Shown here in pieces: positions 50,899 through 63,836 of a DNA stretch of 64,000 nt (position 1 is its first letter; each line of letters opens with the position of its first letter). A program made the position numbers and the translations under genes. This DNA is from Sphagnum magellanicum (Eukaryota > Streptophyta > Sphagnopsida > Sphagnales > Sphagnaceae). The notes under the pieces were generated by a model. The model saw nothing but the letters and a program-made list of their open reading frames with translations, had not been told where the DNA came from and made no database searches. The stretch spans positions 11,408,001 to 11,472,000 of the forward strand of contig CM038910.1 of assembly GCA_021904315.1 (NCBI GenBank). Direction: 5' to 3'.

Positions 50899-53026
50899 TT
50901 CATAGTTAATAAAGGATAAGATTTTGTAGGGATGTAAGGGGAGTCATGGGACTTGGTTGACCAAAGGAGCCACCATTTTGGGCTTTTGGGGTTTTTCAAT
51001 AAAAATGACTGAATTTTTTTCTGCCTTGAGGATCTGGGTTAGGACCTGTGGGGTGTCTTCAGGTTGTATTTGCAACCCTCAACCACCTAGACTGAAGATG
51101 TTTGTACATGTCAAATGGCAATTTCATGATGTCAGCAGAAGAACAGGGTAGGGTCTAGAGGGTTGTTGCCCTCTTGGCTGCAGTGATTCTTCAACTAGTT
51201 GGCAAAGATGAGTTCATACTAGGTGGTATCACAGGACATCAAGTAGAGTCCTACAACAAATGGTCCATGAAGTTTGTCTGGTGAGGGCTGCCTTTCTGTG
51301 GCTGATGGCTGAATCCTGGGGAAGTTGCCACATGCATGAGCAAAACAGCAAGGAAAGGTGCTTGCTTAGTTTATGGAAAGTGTGAACATAACAATTCTGG
51401 TAGCAGCAGGGCTATACAGCAGAGATTTGTTGGTAGATCATTGAATTCATTGTTTTGGTCAAGGATCAACTTCATTCAGATGCTTACTTTTATGTCTGGT
51501 ATTCACTAGTCATCACACATGACTGAATGTGCGTGGACTGTGTTCTGACTGGTTGCTGCTGATGGGTCCTGAACAGGATGACAATGCCATTAGTGTTCTG
51601 TGAGGGTAAGCTGATTACAAAGAGTACAATTGCACCCAGTGGATTATCTCGCCTTTTGCTTTCTGTGGGTGAGCCCCAACCTCCTATTAAGTGCATTGCT
51701 AAAGGCTGTGCAAGTAGAGGACAAATTTCAATGAATACAGAACTGTGCAGATTGCAAGTAGCTTGAGCACAACATTTATCCATGGTCAGTGGACTGGAGC
51801 TGAATGTGATCCCTGCCTAAACTATACAGGGCAGAAATAAATGCTTCAGTGACAGCTCTGGACGTCTTTCCAGTGAGTCTCTGGCTGCTGCAGCTCCCTC
51901 TGGCTTCAGAACAGGACAATGGGAAACATCTTTGTATTCTTTACTGAAGACTAGTTATTAGAGAAGCAATTCTTTTAAAGCACAGGCTCCATCTCAGATT
52001 CGCACTTTGTCTCATCATGGAAGTTTGCAAAAGGGGTCTTCTGTTCAGAGGACGTGCAGATTGGTTTCTCTTATATTTTCATGCGGCACTTCTCATCTGC
52101 TCTTATCACTGCCTACTTACACGAGAAGCAAATACAACAAATGGCAATGCAACAAGTGACTACAAGACGTAAAGTGAGCCATTGTGCAATTTTCTGGCAG
52201 TTTCCAATGGAATAACGAAAAATGATGAGACCATGCAGCATGGTTAGTGATGATAGTACATAAGCATATTTAGCCAAATTTGGCCATATTCAAAACATGA
52301 AGGTATAAAATCTTGAGTGCCCTTTCATGTTGTAGGCAGTTATGACGTTATTTTTTTTGGAAGTTTCAAAACTTACTAGCGATTCTTTTGAAAAATGGGA
52401 TTTTATTTTTTGAAAAGACTTTTCGCAAAACGGCTAAAATTTGCCACAAAAAAATCACTGCTACAAAAACTATGTATTGTCCAAACTATTGGGTTATTAT
52501 TGCAAATACACAATGAAAAGTGTACTTTGTATAATTGTTCCTCATACATTGAAATTCTGGAGAATTAAATTTGAAACTGGCCAACCTCATTTTTTCAAAC
52601 CCTCACTCCGCGGGAGCTTTCCAATGGCACCATGAACATGGGAGGGTGCATGGTTTGTGTGCTCTCAACATGACAAAGAAAGCAAAACAAGGAAACTACC
52701 TTAAATAGATAGATGACAATACCATGGCAACAGTGACACACAAGGTGATACATAGTTCCAATGACAACTGGATAAAAGCATTTTAAGAAGAGAGAAGAGA
52801 TGATGAAATTGGTGAAGCATGTGCTGTCTTGGAGGAAGTAAAATTTATACATCTAGGCTCACAAATACAATAACCAAATGTACTTGGATCCCACCCAGTT
52901 TGAGGTAAGCCCAGACAAATTGCCGCAATTTGTGCACATCCAGGAAAAATACAAGTGTTTGGAGCAGCCCTCATAGGAAAAAAGAGGGAGGGGCACCTGA
53001 AATCATGGAAGGGAGGCTCAAAATGA
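50899..53026. other. Intergenic between convergent RanBP1 and protease genes
   Basis: 50899-52200 has gene-like base composition and probably includes the RanBP1 3' UTR and downstream DNA. No convincing ORF. From 52250 to 52600 it becomes AT-rich, with 'tagccaaatttggcc' words resembling the 177-bp repeat at 61.7 kb. Confidence 0.45.
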
Positions 53027-56000
53027 TCAGTCGCCTTCCTCTGCCATGGTATCTATCCCTCTGGGTGATCCACGAGGGTGCAATTGGCGTGTGTGCATTA
53101 GAACAACATCACTGCTCAGACGTCTTGAAGGAAGTCTACTTCCCTTCTGTATGAATGATGCTACCAGAGGCCCCAGGGGAAAGATGTCAAAGTTCCCTAC
53201 AGGTTTTCTTCTACCGGTCCCACCCCAGACCCCTTCAAATTCTCCCTCGGTCAGGACCACATAAGGCCCATGCATATCAAGTATGCCATCTCCCATGACT
53301 CCCCTACCTGATGTCCGAAATGTCCGACAAATATGCCAAATTGTGGCCAGGAAAAAGCCACCGATGGCAATTAAGAGCCCAGCAAACAAGAGTGTTCTCA
53401 ATTGGATTTGCCACCATGCCTGCACAGTTCCATCCCCTGTACATGTGCCCAACACATAGCCTTCTTCACCACTGAATAGAGTCCGATCAGAACAGTCAAG
53501 ACGGGCTCCACAGGCTTTGTTGTATGATTGACATGCAGAGTGGCAAACTCTTAGACGATTGTCACCATCCATGTCACACTGTTGTATGGATATCTGCAAG
53601 CACAAACCACAAAGAAGATGAAAATTCCCTGTGGACAGGAATATAGAAACACAATTGTCAAATGCATGAAGAATCAAATGACTGCTCAGCAACCAATAAA
53701 TTCCAAAAGCACGACATACCCAGCAAGCAAGGCGCTTTGCTGCTGCAGAACAGTATCCATTGTCAAACATGCTGAAGAAAGGGCGGCCACTTGGAATGAG
53801 ACGGTTATAGTTAGGCATCACCACTGCAGCCTCCAGCTGTTGAAGGATGGAAGGCTCACTTGGAGCACAGTGTTGGCCCCAAGCCTCTCCAGCCAGCACA
53901 TCCCCACATAGTCCTAGACTGGGGATCAGTGCACTACTATTCTGGCAGGTATACCCAGCATAATCCGAGCATCGAAATTCACAAACCCCATTGTCACACA
54001 CTCCTCCATGGAGACTGCATTGCTCATCACATCCCGCTGCACAACAATTACAGAAAGTTAGGTGACTAACCCATCCATTTTATTTTGCACCTGTGTATTC
54101 CATACTAATTGCCAGCATTGGAGGAGAAACTCCTTGGTACAGAAACATACCAGTGGAGCAATCCACACCAGTGTAGCCTAACTCACATTCACACACTCCA
54201 TTGACTGTGCAAGTGCCATGACCACTGCATGCACTGGGACAAACACCTGTAAACATATAGAAAATCCCAATGAGTACCCAAAAGCTCCTAGGATGCCAAT
54301 CATTTTTTGATTGAATCAGAGACTGCTTCCAATCTTTCACAGGATGCTCAATTGAAAAGTTCAGCACCAGCCACCTTACCAAAAAAAATGCAAGCTACAG
54401 AGTTGAAGTGTATGGAGAAACCAAGCAGCAGGCACCAAGAAACTTAATCCTTCAATACAGTTAAGAAGGTCACCAACAGGGTGATCTAATAAAAGCAAGA
54501 GATGGGCAGACTTACGTTGATTACAATATTCACCATTAAAGCCCAGAAAACAGTGGCATTCTCCATTGACACACTCTCCATTGAGGTAGCAAGCATGAGG
54601 ACACTCTCCTGGTATGTATGGAAGAGTACTGTCACATAACTCATAGTAGGGTGGGCACACCAAATCACCTACAAACCCAACCAGGACAGACAGACAGACT
54701 TTCAGATGGCAAAAAGAAGAAGAATTAATTTCGTCAAAGACAGAAAATGAGCCATCGAAACTGAGAAATCACAGCTACTCATTATATAAATATTTTGTGC
54801 AGTATACTGGAAACATACCATTGAAACCGTTGAACTGGATAGGCCCACCATCAATTGGGCAGGTCTGCCATAGTCCATCAACAGCAACCTGCAAATTGCA
54901 ATTTGTAACTCTTGTGCTCTGAAAGAGAACAGAAAGACAATTCTTTACCAAGGCAATTTGCTCTGGAAAAAAAGTGAAATGTGCAGGGTTTTGTTTTTCA
55001 GTTTTGTGAGATAGGTGGGCTGGCTATCATTTACAAGAGGGCCAAGCCAAATTTGACTACAGGTCAGAGCCCAAGTTGAAACTTTTAGGAATCCCAATAT
55101 GTTCTGGTGACAAGCTAGAAGCCAATGTCTAAATATGACTTAAGAACTTTCTACCTTGAAATATGGTGACTTTGGTCAAATTTTTCCAAAAAGAATTTAT
55201 TGCGAAGTGGCAAAATTTCACCACCAAAAACCACTGGAATTGGACTGTCTGTAAAACTTTTGTACCTCAAGAGTTTGATTAATGCAACGGTGCTCATAAC
55301 AACCGTTACCCTGTGTTGAAGAACCCCGCACAAATCCTGTGCGCACCAGTGACGATGCCATGCATCTGTGTTCATGCACAATCTAGTGAGGTGCAGAAAT
55401 ATATGACTTCCTACCCAAGCTCCTCCAAAACCATACTGCATTGATTCACACTTTGGATTTGCTTGAAACAATACCATGCAGTGCCAAAACACATCTATGA
55501 GATTGCAAAGAAATACCTACAACAACACTTTGAAGATAACACAACAACTGAGTGCCATCTTATGAGAGTTGCTAACAAAGTGTCAGACTGTCACCTTCAT
55601 CATCACAAAGAGCAGTAACGAACATGCAGTGTTAAACATATACAACAGACTTGAATCTAGTACATGTTAGTTCATTTGTCTCTTGCCATGAACTTCATCC
55701 TTTAAAAAAATGCAGAGATCCTTTTGTCTGTCTGCAAGATACATGGGCTCACCTGGAGTCACGACCTCGTGTCTCCCCTAGCATTCTGTCAGGGGATCGA
55801 GCACTATTCATATCTATACAAGAGCCATCAGAGTACGCCACAAAGTAGGCACAGTAGTCTGCCAGTGATGACTGTCCACCTGCATTCACACCCTCCCATA
55901 ATCAATGATTGCTTCTGGGGATACCACCTGTCTTAGCCACAACTACAAGAAAAACACTTCCAAAAAAGTGCCTGTGATGTACCCAAGACTCTAATACTAG

Positions 56001-59000
56001 AAAAAATGCAGTGCTATTCACCATTTCATCCACATGGTATAGCAGTCATCACCAAAGAAGGAAGTGTGTTGATTGAGACATCACCATACCTCTATTAGCT
56101 TCTGGGAAATACCGTGCCCATACTGGCAGATCACCTGGATATCTTACAATTGGGCAGTAGCCCTCTGCTTCACGGTTATAGGTGCAGCCAGAGGCATGAG
56201 TGGAATTACAGTGGTATGCCCCATTCCATGCATCACACCGTGACATGAGAAACTCTGTACCCTGGTTCTGGCCCCAGTCCAGCTGCTCAGCCATGCTATA
56301 GTTCACCTTGTACCATCCACTATCCTCCAACAGTGCAAGGGTCATGGCTGACACCACTGAGCGGGTATCAACTGACCCTGTCATAATCTCATTCATTAGT
56401 AGCCGCTTCTCCCAATGTGAGCCTGCTACAAATGACAGTGGACCTGTTATGAAGATAATTTTCTTCCAAAGAAAAACCTTGTGAAGTTCAGTGAAAGCTA
56501 CAGAACTGGCCAGTAGGACCAGGAAGTGTACTCTATTGCAAAATGAGGCCCCAAATCACCAGACTGCTAACTAACAATAGTGAAGGGTTGCCAGATCCTT
56601 GAGAGGAGTGAAAAATGTTCCTAACATAATTTGTTCAGTCTTGCACACAATGTAGACTGGATCTAGCTAAAAGAGATCAGGAGCAGGAGAAACCACATTC
56701 ATCACACCTGCAGTGCCCCTTCCCCCACCATCTTCCAGCTCCAGTCCTGGAAACTCATCATGATAAGCCTGTCAAGGGTCAGATGCACCAAGAAAATCAA
56801 TGCCTCCAAGAAGAAAATCTGATGCCATTGAGAGACATCCAACAACAGGGAGAAGAGAAATGCAGGCACCACAGATAAAGGAACACCTTGAATCAAAAGT
56901 AAATGAACACAAAAAACCATGGGGACAAGATCAACCAATTTTAGTCTATGGCAATTTCATCATTGCCAATGGATGGGATCTGCTCCACAATAGCATTTGG
57001 GTAGACAAATACAAAAATGAGCAGAAGTGGATTTGAGAAGGGTTTGGGTGGGTACCCCATAATGCTGCCGTGAATGCATAATAACACGTGGCAACACAAC
57101 ACGTGTCACCATTCGCCCCAGCTTTAGATCATGTACTTGCTGCACAACCTGCATAGAAACATATTGAACACTTGGCTTCAGCTTCCATTCAAGCATTGCA
57201 TGGCCTAACCTCCTCCCATTAACCATGCAAGCTAGTCGGCTCCAAGAAGGACCTTAGAAAAGCACTAGTCTCTAAGGACTGACTATTTGACTGCAATCCA
57301 TGGATCCAAAGATACTCTAAACTATATTTACAGAAGTTTCATCGACACATACTGACACTAAAAGCAGTAAAGGGATGGGAAAAAAGAACAAACCTCACTA
57401 CGTCGCCGCTTTTGCTCATCTCGGAAGTGTGCAAAGGCGTGTGGATCAAATCCAAGTACATGCATCACCTACATTAGCCACATGCATCACAAGTCAGTCC
57501 ATGACAAGTCTATAATCAACATACTGCCCAAAACATTAAAACTTACAAGCTGTACAAAATCATGGCCAAAATCCTTGATTCTGTTGTGGATATCAACCAT
57601 AGCCTGGGAAGAAAAATCACTCCAGAGCTCCCTCGGCAACTTGTCACAAAATACCTTAGACAAACAATATCAGACACCCCAATACATTCTTCAGGCAGTA
57701 GAGTCATAGCAAGAAAAAGAGCCAATACCTCATGAATAAGTGTGGCAGAGAGTAAAGACTCGGCCTCAGCAGTAAGGTGCCTGGGTGCCACATTCACATG
57801 CCCTGTGAAAACTGCTGCTGTTAGAATCCAACATCTGACTTGATGTACTATTCTCCAAAGCATACCAGTCCTAGTCCTATAGGGAGCCAGCAGCTACCCA
57901 AAAACTCACAATTTGCAGATCAAAAGGTGGTGGTACGGGAAACGCTCAAAGAAGAATCCTAACAACATGAAAGTGATTCTGTAGACAGAAAATGATCAGA
58001 AGAGGTTTGCTTACCAGCAATTGCACGGCCCCACTGATCACGTTCACAGGCCACAGCCCATGCCAGGGTGTTGCCAGTGGTAGGCCGTGTTGTCACTAAC
58101 AGGACCAAATCTGCATCCTCCACCCCCTCTGCATTTCCCAACCATTCAATCAGAAGCTGACAGCAACACAATAAGGATACAAAACAAAAAAGAATGCAAC
58201 TCCATGCATCCAAGTCTTGAACACTCCGTGTATAGTGGCAGCAACATTGAGTCTAGGTGGTGTACCCCCAAAAAATGGGAAGAAATGCAATCACACCTTC
58301 CACATACTGCCTTGGAAGCTGCACTCCTCCATCTTGACCACAAGCAGAGTAACCACTAAGTCGCAAGGGGCCTTTGATTCGCTCTACTGACAATGCTCGT
58401 CTGAACCAGTCTGCAGTCTCCCCCAGTGCCTGTCATGTGAGCAGAAAGTCAGAGAACAAACAGCTGTATCCAGGACAAGGCTCAGACTAATATGAAAGAG
58501 AAACAGCAAACATTGTCCCATAGCTCCCAACAAGATCATCAGATACATCAGATACATCAGAAAAATATCTAAATGTATCCACCCACCTTTTGAAATTCAT
58601 ACCAAGAAAAACTCTCTCAGATACTTGGTGAAAGCTGCTTCTAATTTTTTTGAAAAGCAGTGATGAGAGAGAAACCTCATGGAGACGAGTCTTCTTGTCC
58701 TCTCCCGAGATGTCATCCTCTGTACAATTGTACCAGCAGTCTCCATAGACAGGAGGCTCAGAGTGGGAATTACATGCTGGAAATCCCAGGATGCCACTCG
58801 GTGCAGGTTCACCCAACTGCTCGAGCAAGAATCCAAATTGCAAATTGATTCCAAACCAAAGCTCAACGACTGATGATATCCAAACATACTAAAACTTTCC
58901 TCCGGAAGTATACAGGATAAAGAGTGAATTGAGCTGATGAGCTTGCTACAAGTCGAGACATACACTCACCAGCAGGGCCATTAAAACTCTACAGCAGTAG

Positions 59001-59632
59001 ATTAAACATAAAATTCCAGTTGATTTACTCTCTGTCATTGTGTCTGAATCTCATTTGACTGACTATGGAGACAACTTCCTCCTAAGGAGGGTGGGCAAAG
59101 CAAAAGCAAAAAGAGTGCGAGTTATTGATTCACCTTCACTACATCATGGACAAAATGACAGTCACGGTCTGTAGAATGCCCCACTGCATCATAGTTCAAG
59201 AAGATTCTTATAGACTGATGTTTATCCAGTTCTGCATCTGCCCTGCTCGGCAGCTCTGACAACAACTTCCGGCCATGGAGATCCTCAACATTCACTTCAA
59301 CCTGATCATCATAAACCTGCACCAGAATTCTGTTTAGTACTGAAGTTTGGTCCATACAGATGTGACATAAAAACACTGTTGAATCCAGTATAGTCACCAC
59401 CAGTTCACCAAACCAAAAGCTCAATGACCCTGAGATATACACAACAAACCTGTGGAGTAATCTTGTACTGGTTCACACCAAATCGTCGCTGCTGTTCAAG
59501 GATCCTATCATGAATACATGAATGGGACTGTGGCATCCCACTGCTTTGGCCCTTGTCATGCCAATGGTCATGGCTGTAATCTCCCTCTGAGGTGGCCACC
59601 ATCCCAACCCATAGAAGAACCAACAGAATCTG
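53027..59632 (-). CDS. Leishmanolysin-like (M8) zinc metalloprotease with three EGF repeats and a membrane anchor, 17 exons
   Basis: I joined these exons (minus strand, high to low): 59632-59450, 59316-59134, 58816-58676, 58429-58297, 58128-58015, 57802-57729, 57468-57394, 57148-57056, 56768-56708, 56425-56090, 55879-55753, 55365-55266, 54888-54819, 54668-54516, 54246-54151, 54036-53720, 53593-53027. Every border is GT-AG and the phase is kept, giving 940 residues plus the missing start. Numbering from the first base listed: a hydrophobic signal-like stretch at 3-12; zinc motif HEVMH at 275-279, split by an intron after the Glu; third zinc His in SHWEKR at about 356; Met-turn near 367; EGF-like repeats at about 583-611, 617-645 and 648-680; a Cys-rich region; a transmembrane helix at about 819-841; and a cytosolic tail of about 100 residues. 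Plants have one or few such proteases; substrates are not established. The start codon is not resolved: a TAG precedes the first exon, so an upstream exon must supply the ATG. Confidence 0.93.
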
Positions 59633-61392
59633 CTACAAAAGGCAACCCAGAACCTGCTCTTAGCAATACATTTTGGTATCCAGAATTGAAACTCTTGCTC
59701 CAAGATCCTTGATGAGAAGACTGACAGCAACAGGATGATGATGCATTTGTCTCTGATCTTTGTGCTGGACTTTCTGTGTGTTAAGACTTAAGACCCTGTT
59801 GAGCTTCACGAGGAGATACCCATCAGAGGCCTATAGCAGTAATGAATACCCTTGTTGAGCTCAACAGTAGTTGCAAAAGAAGTCAATGAGAGGACAATTT
59901 TCTCAGGCTAGGAGTACCTTTGAGCCTGCACATCCCAATGCCAAGCACCTTTGATGCATCACTGTCTCAGGTCGCAACCTTAGGCCTTGCGAGTGCCATC
60001 CACCCCAAAGATGCACCCTCCATACATGCCTCATTTGCACAAGACTGCATCCACCTCTCTTACTTGCTCGCCCATGACTCCTTTTGAGGCCATTCGGTTT
60101 CCCTAATAAGCCTTATTGTTTGTTGGAAGAATATGATTTGCTTGCAGTTTCCCTCACTTAGAGTAGCACTCTGCTGGATAGTATCAGGAACACCAGGTGC
60201 ACCAGGAATGCTCAAAGCTTCTGTTCTATATGGGTACATGGAGAAAGGATAGGAACATGGATGGGTTTGCAAAGAAATGAAACCTGTTTTCTTCACAATG
60301 GCAAGTCATCACTCCTTTGGTCATCATTCGAAGAAGAAGCACTTGGGTACAAAGCCTGATACTGTGAACATATTCAAAAGTCTATCCTTCAAGTCTATTG
60401 TCAATCCTGTTTGCACGGAACCTCAGCTTCGCCTCAGGTTCTGCTCATGAAAAGCCTCAAGGAAGCACTTTTCTGCCTCCAATGGCAAATAGTTGAACCG
60501 AGGTGAATTGGGTTTTGCTACAGAGGAGTAAATGCTGCTGCAGAGAGGCTACTGATGTCAGTCTCAGTGACGGGTGGTCGAGTTTGATTTGCAAGAGGCA
60601 TCCATGGCCCCGGTGCTGCTGCTATGGGGCTGAGGACTTGCAACCTACGCCCATGTGGCGTGCATGCACAGAAGATGCAAGCGCCACAATTGAATTTTTC
60701 AGTTGTCTTCCTTGAGTGTGAAGCAGTGGGTGTCTTGTCCTCTTGCGATCCTTCTTCACTCCCACTATCATCCAGGTTTTAGTCCTCAAATTTTGGAATC
60801 ATGAGGAAAAAGTGGTGACAATCTCCATGGGTTCGTAATCCTCCATTTTGCAGTTGCAATCACCATTTCTTCTTCACTGACCAACTCTTGCATAGACAGA
60901 AAGAATCTCGCGTCCTCTCCTCTACTCTCCTCTTGCATGCAGCTCAAAAGAAACCCACATGCAACAAAACCCCTCGTCCCTTACTGCCCACACAAGTCAC
61001 AACAACACAAACAAAACCAGAGCCCCACTCCCCCACCCCACTTCTTTCCTCCCAGATTACAAAGCTAAACGCCAAGGTTTCCTTTGACACCCAAAAACCC
61101 AAACACACACACACACACACACACACAAACAAAACTAAAACAAATACAACAGCAACAACCAAGAGTTGTAGGAAGAGGAAACAAATGGTGAGAGGTTATG
61201 AGGAAGCTCTGTTCTTTTCAAGGGTGGTGGTGGCAGTAGTGTGCATGCTTTGAGGCTACTGCAAGACTGCTGCTGTGGAGTAGAAGAGAAGCGGCAGCGG
61301 TGCGAACATGGCTGCTACTGCTGAAACCCTAGAACTCGGAAGCTCTCTCTCTCTCCCTCTCTGCGTGTGTGTCTGTGTGTGTATGTCTTTCT
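59633..61392 (-). promoter_or_regulatory. 5' leader (probably spliced) of the metalloprotease gene
   Basis: This region has gene-like composition but no long frame. It should contain the start codon, because the first recognisable coding exon begins at an acceptor ('ccttttgtag|cag', at 59632). One candidate start exon ends at 60649 (ATG GGC|GTAGGT, phase 0), giving 'MG' joined to a hydrophobic signal. Another starts near 59747 with a weak donor. Near 61308 there is a short upstream ATG frame of 17 codons. A GA/CT-rich tract (61337-61366 on the plus strand) and a CA repeat (61102-61126) are typical of plant leaders. Confidence 0.45.
61102..61126 (+). repeat. (CA)n microsatellite
   Basis: A 25-base uninterrupted AC/CA run inside the presumed 5' leader of the metalloprotease gene (GT repeat on the transcribed strand). 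Confidence 0.95.
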
Positions 61393-61399
61393 CTATATA
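61393..61399 (-). promoter_or_regulatory. Candidate TATA box of the metalloprotease gene
   Basis: On the minus strand this reads TATATAG, followed after about 30 bases by the GAGAGA-rich leader. Transcription would start near 61360. Confidence 0.4.
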
Positions 61400-61726
61400 C
61401 AAAGCCAACACAAAAAAGACACACAATGCAAATACACACACTTGCGCACTAGGGACCAACACAAACAAATATTGGACTCTGACCGCTCACCAAATTACGC
61501 GCGGAATTTGTCCTACTGACTTTCGCTTGTGGTTTTTGGCAGGCCACCTATTTTCAAAACCCTCTCCCCCACCCCTTTCTTTTTTGGCTGACTTTCTATA
61601 GCCAAAAAGCTCTAATGGATTTTTTTTAATGCGAAAATCAAGTGCTTTTAAAGATTTTCATTAGCCATAATTCGACCAGATTTTAAGGAAAAACGCGATA
61701 TTTCTGTTTATGGTTCAAGCATTTAG

Positions 61727-62224
61727 CCAAAAATATTAGATAGTTTTTAAGATTTTTACTTTCATATTTAGCTTGTAGCCAAATTTGGCTCAATATTCTT
61801 GGGGATCATTGCCACTTTGGCTACTTATAACACAAAATTGACCCCAAAAAATGACTCTCCTCTCCACTCTCAATATTACTGAACATGGTTCATATAAGTA
61901 AACCAAAAATATTAGAAGGATGTTTTTAAGATTTTTACTTTCATATTTAGCTTGTAGCCAAATCTGGCTAAATATTCTTGTGGATCATTGCCACTTTGGC
62001 TACATAACACAAAAATTGACCCAAAAAAAAAGACTCTCCTCTCCACTCTCAATATTACTGTACATGGTTCCCATAAGTAACCAAAAATATTAGAAGGATT
62101 TTTTAAAGATTTTTACTTTCATATTTAGCTTGTAGCCAAATCTGGCTAAATATACTTGTGGATCATTGCCACTTTGGCTACATAACACAAAATTGACCCA
62201 AAAAAAAGAGACTCTCCTCTCCAG
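61727..62224 (+). repeat. 177-bp tandem repeat, 2.8 copies
   Basis: Copies begin at 61727, 61903 and 62081 with 'ccaaaaatattaga' and share 'atttagcttgtagccaaat' and 'catggtt' blocks. Spacing is 176 and 178 bases and the third copy is incomplete. Copies are very similar to each other. Confidence 0.9.
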
Positions 62225-62229
62225 GTCTG

Positions 62230-63040
62230 AATATGTAGGTAGGTACTAGCACCTGCCTAACCACCACCTAACACCTACCTATGATAACTAAAACACTTTA
62301 CAATTTTTGGGGCAGGCATTTCGTATAGGGGAAGGCCAAGCTCCCTAGGGCCTTCTCTAAATTTAAGGGTCATACCTTGAGGGCGTAGGCCCGAAAATTA
62401 GAGAAGGCCCACAGCAGCAGACCTTCCCCCCACTTAAAGCACAATACCTCTCTTTTTGTGAATGACTGAACGTGTGCATGTGATTGCAAAATGTTTGACA
62501 AAAGCATCTTCCATTTACATGCGTCCAAATACAAAAGGAAATTCTTTGGAATGCTTTTCATGTAAGGTAAAGCTCTTAAAAGTGGGGCTTTAATGGAATA
62601 AGGACCCATGTGAGCTAGAGCCGCCACAAGCCCAATTCTCATAAAGCACCATATTGAGGGCTTTACCAAGCTTAAAGATTTGGTTCAATACTTTTTCTTT
62701 TTTTTAAATCATACTGCTGGTCAGGTATCACGAGAAACTTTTAAAAAGGAGGGCGATCACTTCAAAAAAATGAAATGCTTATCGGAGCGAGCATTATGTT
62801 TTTCAAAATGCCCGCCCACCCACCCACCCACCCACCCTTCACAGATGAAAAATTAACGTACACCCCAACTACACTTCAAAAATCTGCAGCAAGTCTTTAG
62901 TCTTTACATATTAGAGAAGGGCCAGTCTCGAGGCCATTCCACTTTGCAAGGTGCTAGGAACGAGCACTGGAATGAGCCTAAGTTTCCACCAAGCACAACA
63001 TAACATGGAATGGTCAAACAACTAACCGGCCCTTTTCTTA
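62230..63040. repeat. Hairpin-rich dispersed repeat, copy B
   Basis: Contains several hairpins. 62233-62279 has ends 'taggtaggt' and 'acctaccta'. 62348-62364 pairs with 62394-62410 over 'gggccttctctaa'. 62916-62940 pairs roughly with 63003-63037 ('gaagggcc' with 'ggcccttttc', and 'ccattcca' with 'tggaatgg'). 62722-62812 matches 15331-15425 inverted, tying it to copy A at 15-16 kb. A 'cccacccaccc' tetranucleotide run lies at 62810-62837. No protein. Confidence 0.55.
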
Positions 63041-63836
63041 TATAAAAAAAGGCCAAGGATTTTTTTCTTTTCTCTTTTCTTTTTTGTTTTGACAATTTGA
63101 AGGGAGCCACATTTTTCAGTCCGTCTCCAAGGGAAGATTGGTCTTCCACTGCAACAATAAAGTTATCCATAAAGTCGCTACATTAGGGGTGAGATTGGCG
63201 AGTTTCATGAAGTTAGGAGACCAAATGCGTAACTGGGGGCATAACCAAAGAAAAATAAAATCCCAGGTCATTAGGGGGAGGGTAGTAGGGGTAAGGGAAG
63301 GAGGCGAAAGAGCCAAAATTAAATGAGTCCCTTGTGAAGGATCCAATACAAGTACTCTTCGAATACCAAATTCGAAGGTGGGTGGAGTGTGGGGGTTTTT
63401 TTTAACACATACGGGGTTCGGTGGGGGGGGGGTTTTGGTGACATGGCATCACCACATTTGTTCAAAGCTGGCAGGTTACAAGTCCTATCCACCCAGCACA
63501 GGTCGGGGTTGGCCAGATGGGTACTGCACGGCAACTACAGGCTCAAATTGGGCTGTTGGCATACTCACGGGTTAGGGGTGTGTGAAGTCTCGACCGTCCA
63601 CTATGTTGTTCTGTCCGGTGATGTCTTAAGGCTCACGGCTTATGTAAGCAGGCCGGTTCGTAGTCCATTGAGATTAGAGCTTGCAATTGGGAACATCAAA
63701 ATTCAAAAAATTCAAAACCTCTTGCCCCAAGGAAAAAACAACTGGGCTGCTTCGGTGCATGCTGCATCTCCTCATTGGTTGAGTCGAATTTTTATTTTTA
63801 ACTGTGTTTGTCATCCAGTTTTGCCCGTGACTAATC
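63041..63836. other. Intergenic, no gene recognised
   Basis: Includes G runs near 63422-63431 and a balanced-composition stretch at 63430-63720 that gives open frames on the plus strand but shows no family motif. Confidence 0.4.

Noticed and set aside
53046..53911. Plus-strand frames opposite the protease exons
   Set aside because: They are antisense shadows; the minus strand gives a continuous spliced protein with conserved motifs.
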